The notes: generated from the letters alone by a model not told the origin. A DNA stretch of 39,157 bases from Anaerobutyricum stercoris (GCA_019116455.1 DXBR01000024.1:1-39157), one strand, 5' to 3'. Positions 25,583 to 33,968 are shown, numbered from the stretch's first letter. Translations and numbers: made by a program.

Positions 25583-26194
25583 ATGGAATTTGTCATTCAT
25601 ATGTATGAGACAAAGGGAAAAAAGATATGCGTGAAACCGGAGTACGAGGAAGGCATCTATCTCTATCCGGGAGAGATCAGGAAACAGAAGCTTGCGGACG
25701 GAGACCGGATCAGTGAGGAGACGTTCTGCCGGCTGCGGGAAGAATACGCGGTTCCGAGAGCCAGAAAAAGGGCTCTCGGAATTTTGGTTAAAAAGGATTG
25801 TACGGAGCAGGAGCTGAGAGAAAAACTGGCTGCGTCGCTGAACGATTCTTTTTCTGTGGAACGGGCTCTCGATTTTGTAAAGGAACAGGGCTATGTGAAC
25901 GATGAGAATTATGCAAAGGAATACCTGTATTACAAAAAAGGACGGAAGAGCTACCGGCAGATCCGTATGGAACTGTCCCGGAAGGGTATTGCCGGGCATA
26001 TACTGGATGCGCTGTTTGAGGAGGCAGGCAGTCAGGAGGAGGAAGATATCCGTCCTCATGTGATCAAATATATCCGGAAGTTCCCCGAGCTGGATGCCGT
26101 GGCTGTGCAGAAGACCTGCGCGCATTTCTACCGGAAAGGATATCCGGCCGGACTGATCCGTAAGATTCTGGAGGAGACCAGGGAAGAGGACTGA
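25583..26194 (+). CDS. recX: Regulatory protein RecX
   Basis: A 203-residue modulator that binds RecA filaments. Three-helix repeat motifs are visible: ARKRALGILVKKDCTEQELREKL (quoted in parts: RALGILVKKDCTEQEL), ALDFVKEQGYVNDENYAKEYL and SYRQIRMELSRKGI, then FYRKGYPAGLIRKILEE at the C-terminus. Location directly behind recA with 14 bp spacing is the classic arrangement, so it is covered by the same SOS promoter. RBS CGGAG precedes ATG. The N-terminal 60 residues are less conserved in this family. Confidence 0.93.
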   Translation: MEFVIHMYETKGKKICVKPEYEEGIYLYPGEIRKQKLADGDRISEETFCRLREEYAVPRARKRALGILVKKDCTEQELREKLAASLNDSFSVERALDFVKEQGYVNDENYAKEYLYYKKGRKSYRQIRMELSRKGIAGHILDALFEEAGSQEEEDIRPHVIKYIRKFPELDAVAVQKTCAHFYRKGYPAGLIRKILEETREED

Positions 26195-26341
26195 TCCGTT
26201 TTTGTCCGGCATGCCGCGGAAAGCCCCGAAACTTCTGATTATTAAGGAGCACCTGATTTATTTTGTTATAAACTGACAGGAAAGGAAAGCGGTTTGTAAA
26301 AGGTTATGTGCAACATGAATAATAAAAAGAATTTTGCCATA

Positions 26342-26383
26342 TAGATTCTGCTTGACATTTTATTAAAAAAAGTTTAGAATCTA
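26342..26383 (+). promoter_or_regulatory. rny promoter flanked by an 8-bp inverted repeat
   Basis: TTGACA (26352-26357), 17-bp spacer, TAGAAT (26375-26380). TAGATTCT (26342-26349) and AGAATCTA (26376-26383) are exact inverted repeats flanking the promoter, the right arm covering the -10. This is an operator-like arrangement. Confidence 0.65.
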
Positions 26384-26398
26384 AGTGTTGTACTTTGG

Positions 26399-26430
26399 CA
26401 TGACTGATACCATCGTATAGGTCATGTTTT
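26399..26430 (+). terminator. Hairpin with U-run in the rny leader, possible attenuator
   Basis: CATGAC (26399-26404) pairs with GTCATG (26421-26426), with an inner ATAC/GTAT stem, followed by TTTT. It starts about 12 nt after the expected transcription start and lies 40 bp before the gene. A second -10-like TATAAT follows at 26433-26438 but has no good -35. Confidence 0.4.
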
Positions 26431-26450
26431 CGTATAATGAAAATTAAATA

Positions 26451-26463
26451 AGGAGGTGCTCCT
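26451..26463 (+). promoter_or_regulatory. Shine-Dalgarno hairpin of rny
   Basis: AGGAG-GTG-CTCCT is a perfect 5-bp stem with a 3-nt loop that buries the only good Shine-Dalgarno sequence of rny. The distance from AGGAGG to the ATG at 26470 is also long (13 nt). The hairpin could limit initiation. Confidence 0.45.
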
Positions 26464-26469
26464 GTAGAT

Positions 26470-28020
26470 ATGGGTCCAATCACTGTGATTGCTGTTCTTA
26501 TTGCAGTTGTTCTGACTGCTCCGATATCGGCCGTGATCGCCATGAACTATCGTAAGAAGGTTTCGGAGGCGAAGATTGGCAGTGCGGAGGAGAAGGCCAG
26601 AGAGATTATTGACGATGCTTTAAAGACTGCCGAATCGAAGAAGAGGGAGGCATTGCTGGAAGCAAAAGAAGAATCCATTAAGGCAAAGAACGATTTTGAA
26701 AAAGAAAGCAGAGAACGCAGAGCGGAGCTCCAGAGATATGAGAAACGTGTTCTGAACAAAGAGGAAGCGGTTGACCGTAAGTCAGACGCCCTTGAGAAGA
26801 GAGAACAGTCTCTTTCTCACAAGGAGAGTGCGCTTGAGAAGCAAAGAGCAAAGGTTGAGGAATTGCATGCAAAACGTCTGCAGGAACTGGAAAGAATTTC
26901 AGGTTTAACCTCTGAACAAGCAAAAGACTATCTGCTTAAAACTGTCGAAGATGATGTAAAACGAGAGATGGCTGTTATGGTGAAGGAAATGGAAACCAGA
27001 GCCAAGGAAGATGCAGCCAAGAAAGCCAAAGAGTATGTCGTCACAGCAATTCAGAAATGTGCGGCAGATCATGTGGCGGAAGCAACAATTTCTTTAGTTC
27101 AGCTGCCGAACGATGAGATGAAGGGCAGGATCATCGGGCGTGAAGGCCGGAACATCCGTACCCTTGAGACATTGACAGGCGTTGATTTAATAATTGATGA
27201 TACTCCGGAAGCAGTCATCTTATCAAGCTTTGATCCTGTCAGAAGAGAAGTGGCAAGAATCGCTCTTGAGAAGCTGATTGTAGACGGAAGGATTCATCCA
27301 GCGAGAATTGAAGAGATGGTCGAAAAGGCTAAGAATGAAGTAGAGCAGATCATGAGGGAGGAAGGCGAGGCTGCCGTACTGGAAGTCGGTGTGCACGGTA
27401 TCCGCCCGGAACTGGTTCGTCTGCTTGGTAAGATGAAATATCGGACAAGTTACGGACAGAATGCTCTCAAGCATTCCATTGAAGTAGCACAGCTGGCCGG
27501 TCTCCTTGCTGGAGAGATTGGGGAAGATGTACGTTTGGCAAAAAGAGCCGGATTGCTTCATGACATCGGTAAATCCGTAGACCATGAGATGGAAGGCTCT
27601 CATATTTCAATAGGTGTTGACTTATGTAAGAGATACAAAGAATCTCAAGTCGTAATAAACGCTGTGGAATCTCATCATGGAGACGTTGAACCGACCAGTT
27701 TGATTGCCTGTCTTGTACAGGCGGCAGATACTATTTCCGCTGCGAGACCTGGTGCCAGACGTGAAACATTGGAGACGTATACGACGAGATTGAAACAGTT
27801 GGAAGAAATAGCTAACACCTTCAAAGGTGTTGATAAGACTTTTGCCATTCAGGCCGGTAGAGAAATTCGAGTAATGGTAGTTCCTGAACAGGTAAGTGAT
27901 TCGGATATGATTTTATTGGCCAGAGATATTTCCAAGCAGATTGAAAGCGAGCTGGATTATCCTGGACAGATTAAAGTCAATGTGATCCGTGAATCCAGAC
28001 AGATTGCATATGCAAAATAA
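26470..28020 (+). CDS. rny: Ribonuclease Y
   Basis: A 516-residue membrane-anchored endoribonuclease that starts mRNA decay. An N-terminal membrane segment (VIAVLIAVVLTAPISAVIAM) is followed by a long charged coiled coil (about 30-195), a KH domain (GRIIGREGRNIRTLETLTG at about 217-235) and an HD domain with HSIEVA...LLHDIGKSVDHE (about 335-375). Length matches B. subtilis RNase Y. Third codon positions look more AT-rich than in recA or the hydroxylase genes. It has its own promoter and a leader with two hairpins, suggesting self-regulated expression; that is inference. Confidence 0.96.
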   Translation: MGPITVIAVLIAVVLTAPISAVIAMNYRKKVSEAKIGSAEEKAREIIDDALKTAESKKREALLEAKEESIKAKNDFEKESRERRAELQRYEKRVLNKEEAVDRKSDALEKREQSLSHKESALEKQRAKVEELHAKRLQELERISGLTSEQAKDYLLKTVEDDVKREMAVMVKEMETRAKEDAAKKAKEYVVTAIQKCAADHVAEATISLVQLPNDEMKGRIIGREGRNIRTLETLTGVDLIIDDTPEAVILSSFDPVRREVARIALEKLIVDGRIHPARIEEMVEKAKNEVEQIMREEGEAAVLEVGVHGIRPELVRLLGKMKYRTSYGQNALKHSIEVAQLAGLLAGEIGEDVRLAKRAGLLHDIGKSVDHEMEGSHISIGVDLCKRYKESQVVINAVESHHGDVEPTSLIACLVQAADTISAARPGARRETLETYTTRLKQLEEIANTFKGVDKTFAIQAGREIRVMVVPEQVSDSDMILLARDISKQIESELDYPGQIKVNVIRESRQIAYAK

Positions 28021-28069
28021 TGTTTGAGAAAACAAGACGGTCGGCTGATCGTCCAAAACCATAGAAAAG

Positions 28070-28112
28070 CAGAATGCTTTATTTGATAAAAATAAGGCGT
28101 TCTGTTTTTTTT
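28070..28112 (+). terminator. Strong intrinsic terminator of rny
   Basis: CAGAATGCTTTATT (28070-28083) pairs with AATAAGGCGTTCTG (28091-28104), 14 pairs including two G-U, followed by eight T residues. Confidence 0.9.
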
Positions 28113-28141
28113 GTGTGAAATCAAATTTTAGTCTCCGTAAT

Positions 28142-28160
28142 TACCGGCAGAAATCCGGTA
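28142..28160. repeat. Short inverted repeat TACCGG/CCGGTA
   Basis: Six-base arms with a 7-nt loop in the gap between the rny terminator and the SpoIIM-like gene. The core ACCGG recurs in the paired ATACCGGT sites upstream of the hydroxylase operon. It may be an operator or just a hairpin. No convincing sigma-A promoter was found in 28113-28230. Confidence 0.3.
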
Positions 28161-28230
28161 TATTTCCCATGTATAAAAGAAAGTTTTCCGAATACAATGA
28201 ATAACAGGAAGAAAAAGGGGAGGAGGAGTG

Positions 28231-28269
28231 ATGCCGGGGGCATCCAGGAAATATGTATTATACCATTGA
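28231..28269 (+). CDS. Possible 12-codon leader ORF overlapping the SpoIIM-like gene start
   Basis: ATG 28231 follows the very strong AGGAGGAGTG and encodes MPGASRKYVLYH before a TGA at 28267-28269. The membrane protein start at 28253 is in another frame and has only a weak RBS (CAGGAAAT), so ribosomes from this small ORF could re-initiate there. It may equally be chance; there is no comparative evidence. Confidence 0.3.
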   Translation: MPGASRKYVLYH

Positions 28270-28852
28270 AGGAAAACGATTTCTTTGTATTCTTTATGTG
28301 GCGGGACTGCTGCTGGGTTCGGTTTTCATTAATTTATCTATTCAGATGAATCTGTTTCGGACGACAGATTTTCTGGGATTTGTGGAATACATACAGTCGT
28401 TGAAGGGACTGGATACCAGTGCCTTTTTTTCGTATGTCTGCCTGGTGAGGTTCCGGCAGCTTCTCATATTTTTTGTCTGTTTGTTTATATTTTCGCCCTA
28501 TGTGGTGTTTTGTGTTCTTGATTTTCTCGTATCTGTGCTTATGGGATTTTTTATTTCCACTCTGGTGCTTTATTACGGATGGCCGGGAATGATAAAAGGA
28601 ATCGGCTTTTTGATCCCTCATTACATTTTTTATGGAATATTACTATGTGCCATTTATATTTATCTGTTTCAGAAGACTCCTTTATCTAAAATGTATATGT
28701 TTTCCACAGAAAAACGTTTTTCTTTTATGAAAAATGGAAAGATTTTTGAAAACAAAATTGTGGTGGCGGGTTTTTGTATCCTCATGTTTGTACTGGGCTG
28801 TTATGGAGAGGCCTATCTGAATCCGGCAATACTGAAAATATTCTTTCATTAA
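28253..28852 (+). CDS. SpoIIM-like integral membrane protein
   Basis: A 199-residue, Phe/Ile/Leu-rich membrane protein with about five membrane segments (about 10-30, 70-90, 92-112, 118-140, 170-190). The pattern of an N-terminal VAGLLLGSVFIN, a central YYGWPGMIKGIGFLIPHYIFY and a C-terminal LMFVLGCYGEAYLNPAILK resembles the stage II sporulation protein M family, in which an acidic residue sits in the last helix. SpoIIM acts in peptidoglycan remodelling during engulfment. The start is uncertain: a stop lies in frame just upstream and the RBS is weak. It is an isolated gene between the rny terminator and the hydroxylase operon. Confidence 0.6.
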   Translation: MYYTIEGKRFLCILYVAGLLLGSVFINLSIQMNLFRTTDFLGFVEYIQSLKGLDTSAFFSYVCLVRFRQLLIFFVCLFIFSPYVVFCVLDFLVSVLMGFFISTLVLYYGWPGMIKGIGFLIPHYIFYGILLCAIYIYLFQKTPLSKMYMFSTEKRFSFMKNGKIFENKIVVAGFCILMFVLGCYGEAYLNPAILKIFFH

Positions 28853-28866
28853 TGCATGATTTCATG

Positions 28867-28922
28867 TATAATGGAAGAACTATACCGGTGTACCGATGTT
28901 TTTGTTCAGAAAAGATACCGGT
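28867..28922 (+). promoter_or_regulatory. Leader/operator region of the hydroxylase operon
   Basis: A -10-like TATAAT (28867-28872) without a good -35, followed by two identical ATACCGGT sites (28882-28889 and 28915-28922) 33 bp apart, about three helical turns. Each contains the palindrome ACCGGT, and together they can pair as TACCGGT/ACCGGTA in RNA. The absence of a -35 suggests activator-dependent transcription, or that the promoter lies elsewhere. Confidence 0.4.
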
Positions 28923-28967
28923 AAGCTGACAGAAAGTAGCAGAAATGCAGTACAAAGGAGAGTACGT

Positions 28968-29765
28968 ATGTATACGGTAAAAAATTACGTGATAGCCGAT
29001 TCCCTGGAACAGGCCTATGACCTGAAGCAAAAAGGGAGAAATAATATTATTATCGGCGGGAATCTCTGGTTGAAGATGGGACACCGGGCCATTCAGAATG
29101 CCATAGATCTGTCCCGCCTGGGTCTCGATCAGATTGAGGAAGATGCGGAAGGATTTCGCATCGGATGTATGGTAACACTCCGGCAGTTGGAAGTTCATGA
29201 AGGATTAAAAACAGCTTTTGGAAATGTATTCCAGGAGGCTGTTCGGCATATCGTAGGGGTACAGTTCAGAAATCTGGCGTCAGTGGGAGGAAGTATTTTC
29301 CCGCGGTTTGGTTTTTCTGACGTACTGACGGCGTTTCTGGCATGCGACAGCTATGTGGAGCTGTATCAGGGAGGAACAATACCTCTCAGAGAGTTCGCTG
29401 AGATGCCTCTGGACAATGATATTCTGACTCACATTTATGTAAAGAAAGACGGACGCCGCGTCTGTTACCAGAGTTACAGACTGACAGAGACAGATTTTCC
29501 GGTGCTGACCTGCGCGGTTGCACGGAAAGAAAATGGTTTTGAGACGGTACTGGGAGCCAGACCAAAACGGGCAGTCTGTATCAGCGATGTGGAACTTCAT
29601 ACGCCGGAAGATGCCGGAGAAAGAGAGATATATGCGGAACAGACAGCGGGAAAGGCAGAGTTTGGCAGCAATATGAGAGGAAGCGCCGCGTATCGGAAGG
29701 AACTTGCCAAAGTGCTGATCGTGCGGGCGCTTACAGAACTTACGGAGGATGAGACATGCAGATAG
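28968..29765 (+). CDS. Xanthine-dehydrogenase-family hydroxylase, FAD-binding subunit
   Basis: A 265-residue flavin subunit that passes electrons from the iron-sulfur subunit to NAD or another acceptor. The FAD-binding loop is NIIIGGNLWLKMG (about 25-37), and the second motif is GVQFRNLASVGGSIFPRFGFSDVLTAFLACD (quoted in part: FRNLASVGGSIF, about 97-108; FSDVLTAFLACD, about 112-123), the usual RN-ATIGGN / D-LPALLALDA equivalents. It is slightly shorter than typical (about 285). ATG 28968 follows AAAGGAGAG; the frame extends to 28896 without an RBS. First gene of the operon; its end overlaps the iron-sulfur subunit by 10 bp. Confidence 0.9.
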   Translation: MYTVKNYVIADSLEQAYDLKQKGRNNIIIGGNLWLKMGHRAIQNAIDLSRLGLDQIEEDAEGFRIGCMVTLRQLEVHEGLKTAFGNVFQEAVRHIVGVQFRNLASVGGSIFPRFGFSDVLTAFLACDSYVELYQGGTIPLREFAEMPLDNDILTHIYVKKDGRRVCYQSYRLTETDFPVLTCAVARKENGFETVLGARPKRAVCISDVELHTPEDAGEREIYAEQTAGKAEFGSNMRGSAAYRKELAKVLIVRALTELTEDETCR

Positions 29766-30214
29766 AAGTATTTTTAAATGAAGAAAAAGTGCAGGCAGAC
29801 ATCCGTCCTGATATGATGCTGCTTGATTTTCTGCGGAGCATGAATTTAAAAAGTATGAAACGGGGCTGCGATACAGGTAACTGCGGTCTTTGCACCGTCT
29901 GGGTGGACGGCAAACCGGTGTTATCCTGCGGTGTGCCTGCTGCGCGGGTGCAGGGAGCGCATATCACGACTCTGGAAGGAGTGCAGGAAGAAGCCGCAGA
30001 GTTTTCCCGCTTTCTGGCTGCCGAGGGAGCTGATCAGTGCGGTTTCTGCAGTCCGGGTCTTATCATGAATGTGCTGGCATTAAAGAAGGAAAATCCGCAT
30101 CCGACGGAAGAGGAAATGAAAGAATATCTGGCAGGCAATCTCTGCCGTTGTACCGGATATCAGGGACAATACCGGGCGTTAGCCAAATATTTTGAGATAG
30201 AGGAGGCGCAGTAA
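29756..30214 (+). CDS. Xanthine-dehydrogenase-family hydroxylase, 2Fe-2S subunit
   Basis: A 152-residue protein with two [2Fe-2S] clusters. The plant-ferredoxin-type cluster uses Cys38, 43, 46 and 58 (C-x4-C-x2-C-x11-C); the second uses Cys95, 98, 130 and 132 in QCGFC and LCRCTGYQ. This is the standard small subunit of three-component molybdenum hydroxylases (xanthine dehydrogenase, nicotinate dehydrogenase, CO dehydrogenase). It overlaps the FAD subunit gene and is 5 bp from the molybdopterin subunit, so equimolar expression is expected. Confidence 0.95.
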   Translation: MQIEVFLNEEKVQADIRPDMMLLDFLRSMNLKSMKRGCDTGNCGLCTVWVDGKPVLSCGVPAARVQGAHITTLEGVQEEAAEFSRFLAAEGADQCGFCSPGLIMNVLALKKENPHPTEEEMKEYLAGNLCRCTGYQGQYRALAKYFEIEEAQ

Positions 30215-30219
30215 GTCAT

Positions 30220-32508
30220 ATGGAAGAAACCAGATTTGTGGGAAAGGGAATCGTCAAAAAAGACGCGGAGGCACTTCTGTCCGGAAGACCGGTGTACACC
30301 GACGATCTGGCGCCGGACAGCTGTCTGATCATCAAGCTGCTGCGCAGTCCGCACGCCCATGCAATCATTGAAGATATCAAGACCGACGCGGCCAAAAAGG
30401 TGCCGGGAATCGCGGCTATTTTTACTTACAAGGATGTGCCGCAGACACGTTTTACCGAGGCCGGACAGACCTTTCCGGAACCGAGTCCCGACGATCGTCT
30501 GATTCTGGATCAGAGAGTCCGTTATGTTGGCGATCCGGTGGCCATTGTGGCAGGAAAAGATGAGGCGTGCGTCAACCGGGCGCTGCGGATCATCAAGGTA
30601 AAATATCAGGTGCTGGAGCCGATTCTTGACTTTACAAAGTCTCTGGATAATGACATTATCATACATCCGGAAGATAACTATGTGGCAAAGGAAGGCAGGG
30701 GAACAGATCCGAAGCGTAATCTCTGTGCTTCTCAGAGCCGGGGAGAGGGCGATGTGGATCAGGTGCTTGCCGACTGCGACTATGTGGTGGAAGAAGTATA
30801 TCACACCAAGGCGGTAAACCAGGCCATGATGGAGCCGTTCGGAGCTTTTGCTGAGAAAGACATTTACGGAAGACTGAAGATCACTTCCTCCACACAGATT
30901 CCGTTCCATGTGCGGAGAATCGCGGCGCGGGCGTTAAACATTGCCAAGTCAAACGTCCGGGTGGTGAAGCCCCGGATCGGCGGAGGCTTCGGTGCGAAGC
31001 AGACGGCGGTCTGTGAGGTATATCCGGCTTTTGTCACCTACATGACGGGAAAACCATCGAAGATTATCTATACAAGAGAAGAGTGTTTTATCCACGGTTC
31101 ACCGCGGCATGAGATGCAGATGTCCGTCCGCATCGGTGCGGACAAGAACGGCAAGATCCGTGTCATCGACCTGCACACACTGTCCAACACCGGAGCGTTT
31201 GGGGAGCACGGACCGACCACAGTGGATCTGTCCGGCACGAAGTCCATCTCGCTTTACCGGGATCTGGACGCCTTCCGTTTCAGCTCCGATGTGGTTTATA
31301 CCAATGTACTTTCAGCCGGAGCATACCGGGGATATGGCGCGACTCAGGGAATATTTGCGGTGGAGTCGGCGGTCAATGAACTGGCGCACAAGATGGACAT
31401 GGACCCTTCCGTGCTGCGGGAGAAGAATATTGTCCGGGAAGGAGATCGTCTGAGCAACTATTATGGCCAGACTACGGAATCCTGCGCTCTGGACCGTTGT
31501 ATCGCGAGGGTGAAGGAGATGATCGACTGGGATAAGAAATATCCCTACGTGAAGACCGGACCGCATACTATCCGGGCGGTAGGCATGGCTCTCTCCATGC
31601 AGAGTTCCGGCATCAACGACTGCGATGTGGGATCTGTTCAGATCAAATTAAATGACGACGGATTTTACACATTGATGATTGGCTGTTCTGATATGGGAAC
31701 CGGTTGTGACACCATTCTTGCGCAGATGGCAGCAGACGGCCTGGGCTGCGATTATGACAAAATCATCGTTCGAGGCGTGGATACGGATCAGTCTCCGTAT
31801 GACAGTGGTTCTTATGCGTCAAGCACCACTTACGTGACCGGTATGGCTGTGGTGAAGGCCTGCGAGCAGATGAAGACACGCATATGCGAGGAGGCGGCGC
31901 CTCTCATGGGTCTTCGTCCGGAACAGGTGGAATTCGATGGCGCGCTCATCAGCGAAAAGAAGAATCCGGAACATTTTATGGAACTTTCCAATCTGGTAAC
32001 CCGCCTGCAGGCAGGTTCCGGAACGATCATTACCGCGGCGGCATCCAATACATCAAGCGTATCCCCGCCTCCGTTTATGGCAGGCGCCGCTGAGATTGAG
32101 ATTGACCTTGAGACAGGAAAGATTACTCCGGTTGATTATGCAGCCGTAGTGGACTGCGGTACGGTCATCAACAGCAATCTGGCGCGGGTGCAGACCGAAG
32201 GAGGTCTCGTGCAGGGTATCGGCATGGCCCTCTATGAGGACATTCAGTATACTTCTAAGGGCAAGCTGAAGAACCGGAACTTTATCAGTTACAAGATTCC
32301 GACCCGTCTGGATATGGGACGTGTCCGGGTGGACTTTGAGAGCAGCTACGAAAAGACAGGACCGTTTGGAGCCAAATCCATCGGTGAGGTTGTCATCAAT
32401 ACGCCATCCCCGGCTATTGCTGACGCCGTTTATAACGGGACCGGTCTTCGTTTCCGTACTCTGCCGATCACCAGCGAGCAGGTATTTATGGGACTGAACA
32501 AGAAGTGA
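30220..32508 (+). CDS. Xanthine-dehydrogenase-family hydroxylase, molybdopterin-binding catalytic subunit (probably selenium-dependent)
   Basis: A 762-residue catalytic subunit that hydroxylates a heterocycle at the molybdenum centre using water. Seen: GGGFGAKQTA (about 255-264), GAYRGYGATQGIF with the conserved active-site Arg (about 367-379), GSYASSTTYVTG (about 527-538) and the catalytic Glu723 in GAKSIGEVV. Unlike many enzymes the three subunits are separate. Sequence alone does not show selenium, since the cofactor is labile and not selenocysteine, but SelD, YedF, YqeB and YqeC genes follow, which is the known signature of selenium-dependent molybdenum hydroxylases. The neighbouring xpt suggests a purine substrate (hypoxanthine, purine or xanthine); nicotinate remains possible. 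Confidence 0.9.
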   Translation: MEETRFVGKGIVKKDAEALLSGRPVYTDDLAPDSCLIIKLLRSPHAHAIIEDIKTDAAKKVPGIAAIFTYKDVPQTRFTEAGQTFPEPSPDDRLILDQRVRYVGDPVAIVAGKDEACVNRALRIIKVKYQVLEPILDFTKSLDNDIIIHPEDNYVAKEGRGTDPKRNLCASQSRGEGDVDQVLADCDYVVEEVYHTKAVNQAMMEPFGAFAEKDIYGRLKITSSTQIPFHVRRIAARALNIAKSNVRVVKPRIGGGFGAKQTAVCEVYPAFVTYMTGKPSKIIYTREECFIHGSPRHEMQMSVRIGADKNGKIRVIDLHTLSNTGAFGEHGPTTVDLSGTKSISLYRDLDAFRFSSDVVYTNVLSAGAYRGYGATQGIFAVESAVNELAHKMDMDPSVLREKNIVREGDRLSNYYGQTTESCALDRCIARVKEMIDWDKKYPYVKTGPHTIRAVGMALSMQSSGINDCDVGSVQIKLNDDGFYTLMIGCSDMGTGCDTILAQMAADGLGCDYDKIIVRGVDTDQSPYDSGSYASSTTYVTGMAVVKACEQMKTRICEEAAPLMGLRPEQVEFDGALISEKKNPEHFMELSNLVTRLQAGSGTIITAAASNTSSVSPPPFMAGAAEIEIDLETGKITPVDYAAVVDCGTVINSNLARVQTEGGLVQGIGMALYEDIQYTSKGKLKNRNFISYKIPTRLDMGRVRVDFESSYEKTGPFGAKSIGEVVINTPSPAIADAVYNGTGLRFRTLPITSEQVFMGLNKK

Positions 32509-33254
32509 TGAAACAGGGCGGCGCAGAGAACCCGCCGGGAAAGAACAGGCCTCGCATCGCCGTGGTTCTCATGGCATCCGGTTCCGGAAAACGATACGGG
32601 AAAAATAAACTGCTGGAATACTTTGGCGGCCGGCCTCTCTTTGCCCATGCTCTCTGTCGGGCGGCAGAGAGCGGAGCGGACAGCATCTGCGTGGTGACGC
32701 GGTATCCGGAGATCCGGGAGTATGTGGAGCGGTGGAAGAATGCGGGGGCCGGGAGCTCCGTGGATCCAGGGGCTTTTGAGGAGTCTGGAAGCTTTGTATC
32801 CTCTGCGGAGCCGGGCAGCATCCGCGTGATCTGGAACGATCATCCGGAGCGGGGGATTTCCCAGTCGCTCCGTCTGGGACTGGACGCGCAGCGGGAAGCA
32901 GACGGCTGCTGTTTCATGGTCTGTGATCAGCCGATGCTTAAGACAGAGACCCTTCGTCGTATGTTCAGAGCATTTCGGGAGTCGCCGGATGATATCTGCG
33001 TATGCAGCGACGGCAGACGCCGGGGTAATCCGGTATTGTTTCCGAAGGATCTGTTCAGAGAGCTGATGCAGTTGAACGGAGACAGCGGCGGACGGCAGAT
33101 CATGAAAAAATATCCGCAGCGGATCCGGGAGATCATCGTCGAAAGACCGGAAGAACTGTATGATATTGACTCTGCGGAAAATATGGAATTTTTGAGGGAG
33201 CATCCCGCCGGAAGCGGCCATACAGATGAAAATACGGACAGGGTATTCAGATAA
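32505..33254 (+). CDS. mocA: MocA/YgfJ-like molybdenum cofactor cytidylyltransferase
   Basis: A 249-residue nucleotidyltransferase of the MobA-like fold, predicted to join CMP to molybdopterin to make the cytosine dinucleotide form of the cofactor used by the hydroxylase. Nucleotide-binding VVLMASGSGKRYGKNKLLEYF (quoted in parts: MASGSGKRYGKNKLL, about 17-31), ERGISQSLRLGL (about 116-127) and MVCDQPML (about 137-144) are diagnostic. It is longer than the usual 190-200 residues because of a Pro-rich start and an extra segment at about 80-105 (NAGAGSSVDPGAFEESGSF). Overlaps the catalytic subunit gene by 4 bp, so coupled. Confidence 0.85.
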   Translation: MMKQGGAENPPGKNRPRIAVVLMASGSGKRYGKNKLLEYFGGRPLFAHALCRAAESGADSICVVTRYPEIREYVERWKNAGAGSSVDPGAFEESGSFVSSAEPGSIRVIWNDHPERGISQSLRLGLDAQREADGCCFMVCDQPMLKTETLRRMFRAFRESPDDICVCSDGRRRGNPVLFPKDLFRELMQLNGDSGGRQIMKKYPQRIREIIVERPEELYDIDSAENMEFLREHPAGSGHTDENTDRVFR

Positions 33255-33299
33255 AACAAAGAAAAGTTTTGTATTCATAGAAATTTTGCCAGACAACTC

Positions 33300-33326
33300 T
33301 TGCAATGACGAAAGAAAGATTATAAT
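33300..33326 (+). promoter_or_regulatory. Candidate xpt promoter
   Basis: A consensus -10 TATAAT (33321-33326) with TTGCAA at 33300-33305 as a poor -35 (15-bp spacer). No purine riboswitch fold was recognised between 33255 and 33359, although xpt often carries one in Bacillota. Confidence 0.5.
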
Positions 33327-33359
33327 ATAGAAAACAAAAATACATATGAGGTGAAGAGC

Positions 33360-33968
33360 GTGAAATTACTGGAAGATAGAATCAAAAAGGAAGGACAGGC
33401 ATTAAGTGAAACTGTACTGAAAGTAGACAGCTTTATCAATCATCAGGTGGATTCTGAATTTATGGACGCCCTGGGCAGGGATTTTGCAGAGCATTTTAAG
33501 GACGCAGGAATTACAAAAGTATTTACCATTGAGAGCTCCGGCATTGCGCCTGCATTAATGACAGCAAAACATTTGAATGTACCTATGGTCATTTTAAAAA
33601 AGCAGACCTCCAAGATTTTAAATGGAAATGTATATCAGACCCGGATCACTTCCTTCACAAAGGGCACCAGTTATGAGCTGACTCTCTTTGCCGATTATAT
33701 TCAGCCGGAAGACAGGATTCTGCTCATTGATGATTTTCTGGCAAACGGCGAAGCGGCCATGGGAGCCAGCCGTATTATCACAGAGTCCGGCGCAACCCTG
33801 GCGGGCATCGGAATTCTCATTGAGAAGTCCTTCCAGAGAGGCAGGAAGCGTCTGGAAGAAGCCGGCCATCGCGTATACTCTCAGGCGAGAATCAAAAGAC
33901 TGGATGCCGGCGTTATCGAATTTCTTGCCGAGGATGCTCCGGTGACAGACGTGGAAGAAAACGAATGA
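33360..33968 (+). CDS. xpt: Xanthine phosphoribosyltransferase
   Basis: A 202-residue purine salvage enzyme making XMP from xanthine and PRPP. It aligns by eye with B. subtilis Xpt throughout: KVDSFINHQVD near the N-terminus, TIESSGIAPALM (about 56-67), the PRPP loop LLIDDFLANGEAA (about 122-134) and IGILIEKSFQRGR (about 149-161). GTG 33360 is chosen because AGGTGAAG lies at proper distance and the protein then begins KLLEDRIKKEG, matching the family start; GTG 33351 overlaps the RBS. Sitting among hydroxylase and selenium genes it probably captures xanthine produced by, or competing with, the hydroxylase. Confidence 0.94.
   Translation: MKLLEDRIKKEGQALSETVLKVDSFINHQVDSEFMDALGRDFAEHFKDAGITKVFTIESSGIAPALMTAKHLNVPMVILKKQTSKILNGNVYQTRITSFTKGTSYELTLFADYIQPEDRILLIDDFLANGEAAMGASRIITESGATLAGIGILIEKSFQRGRKRLEEAGHRVYSQARIKRLDAGVIEFLAEDAPVTDVEENE

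Noticed and set aside
30220..32508. Selenocysteine codon or insertion element in the hydroxylase catalytic subunit
   Set aside because: The frame is complete with no in-frame TGA before its end; selenium in this class is a cofactor, not selenocysteine.
33255..33359. Purine riboswitch ahead of xpt
   Set aside because: The gap is short and lacks the three-way junction core; only a promoter is visible.
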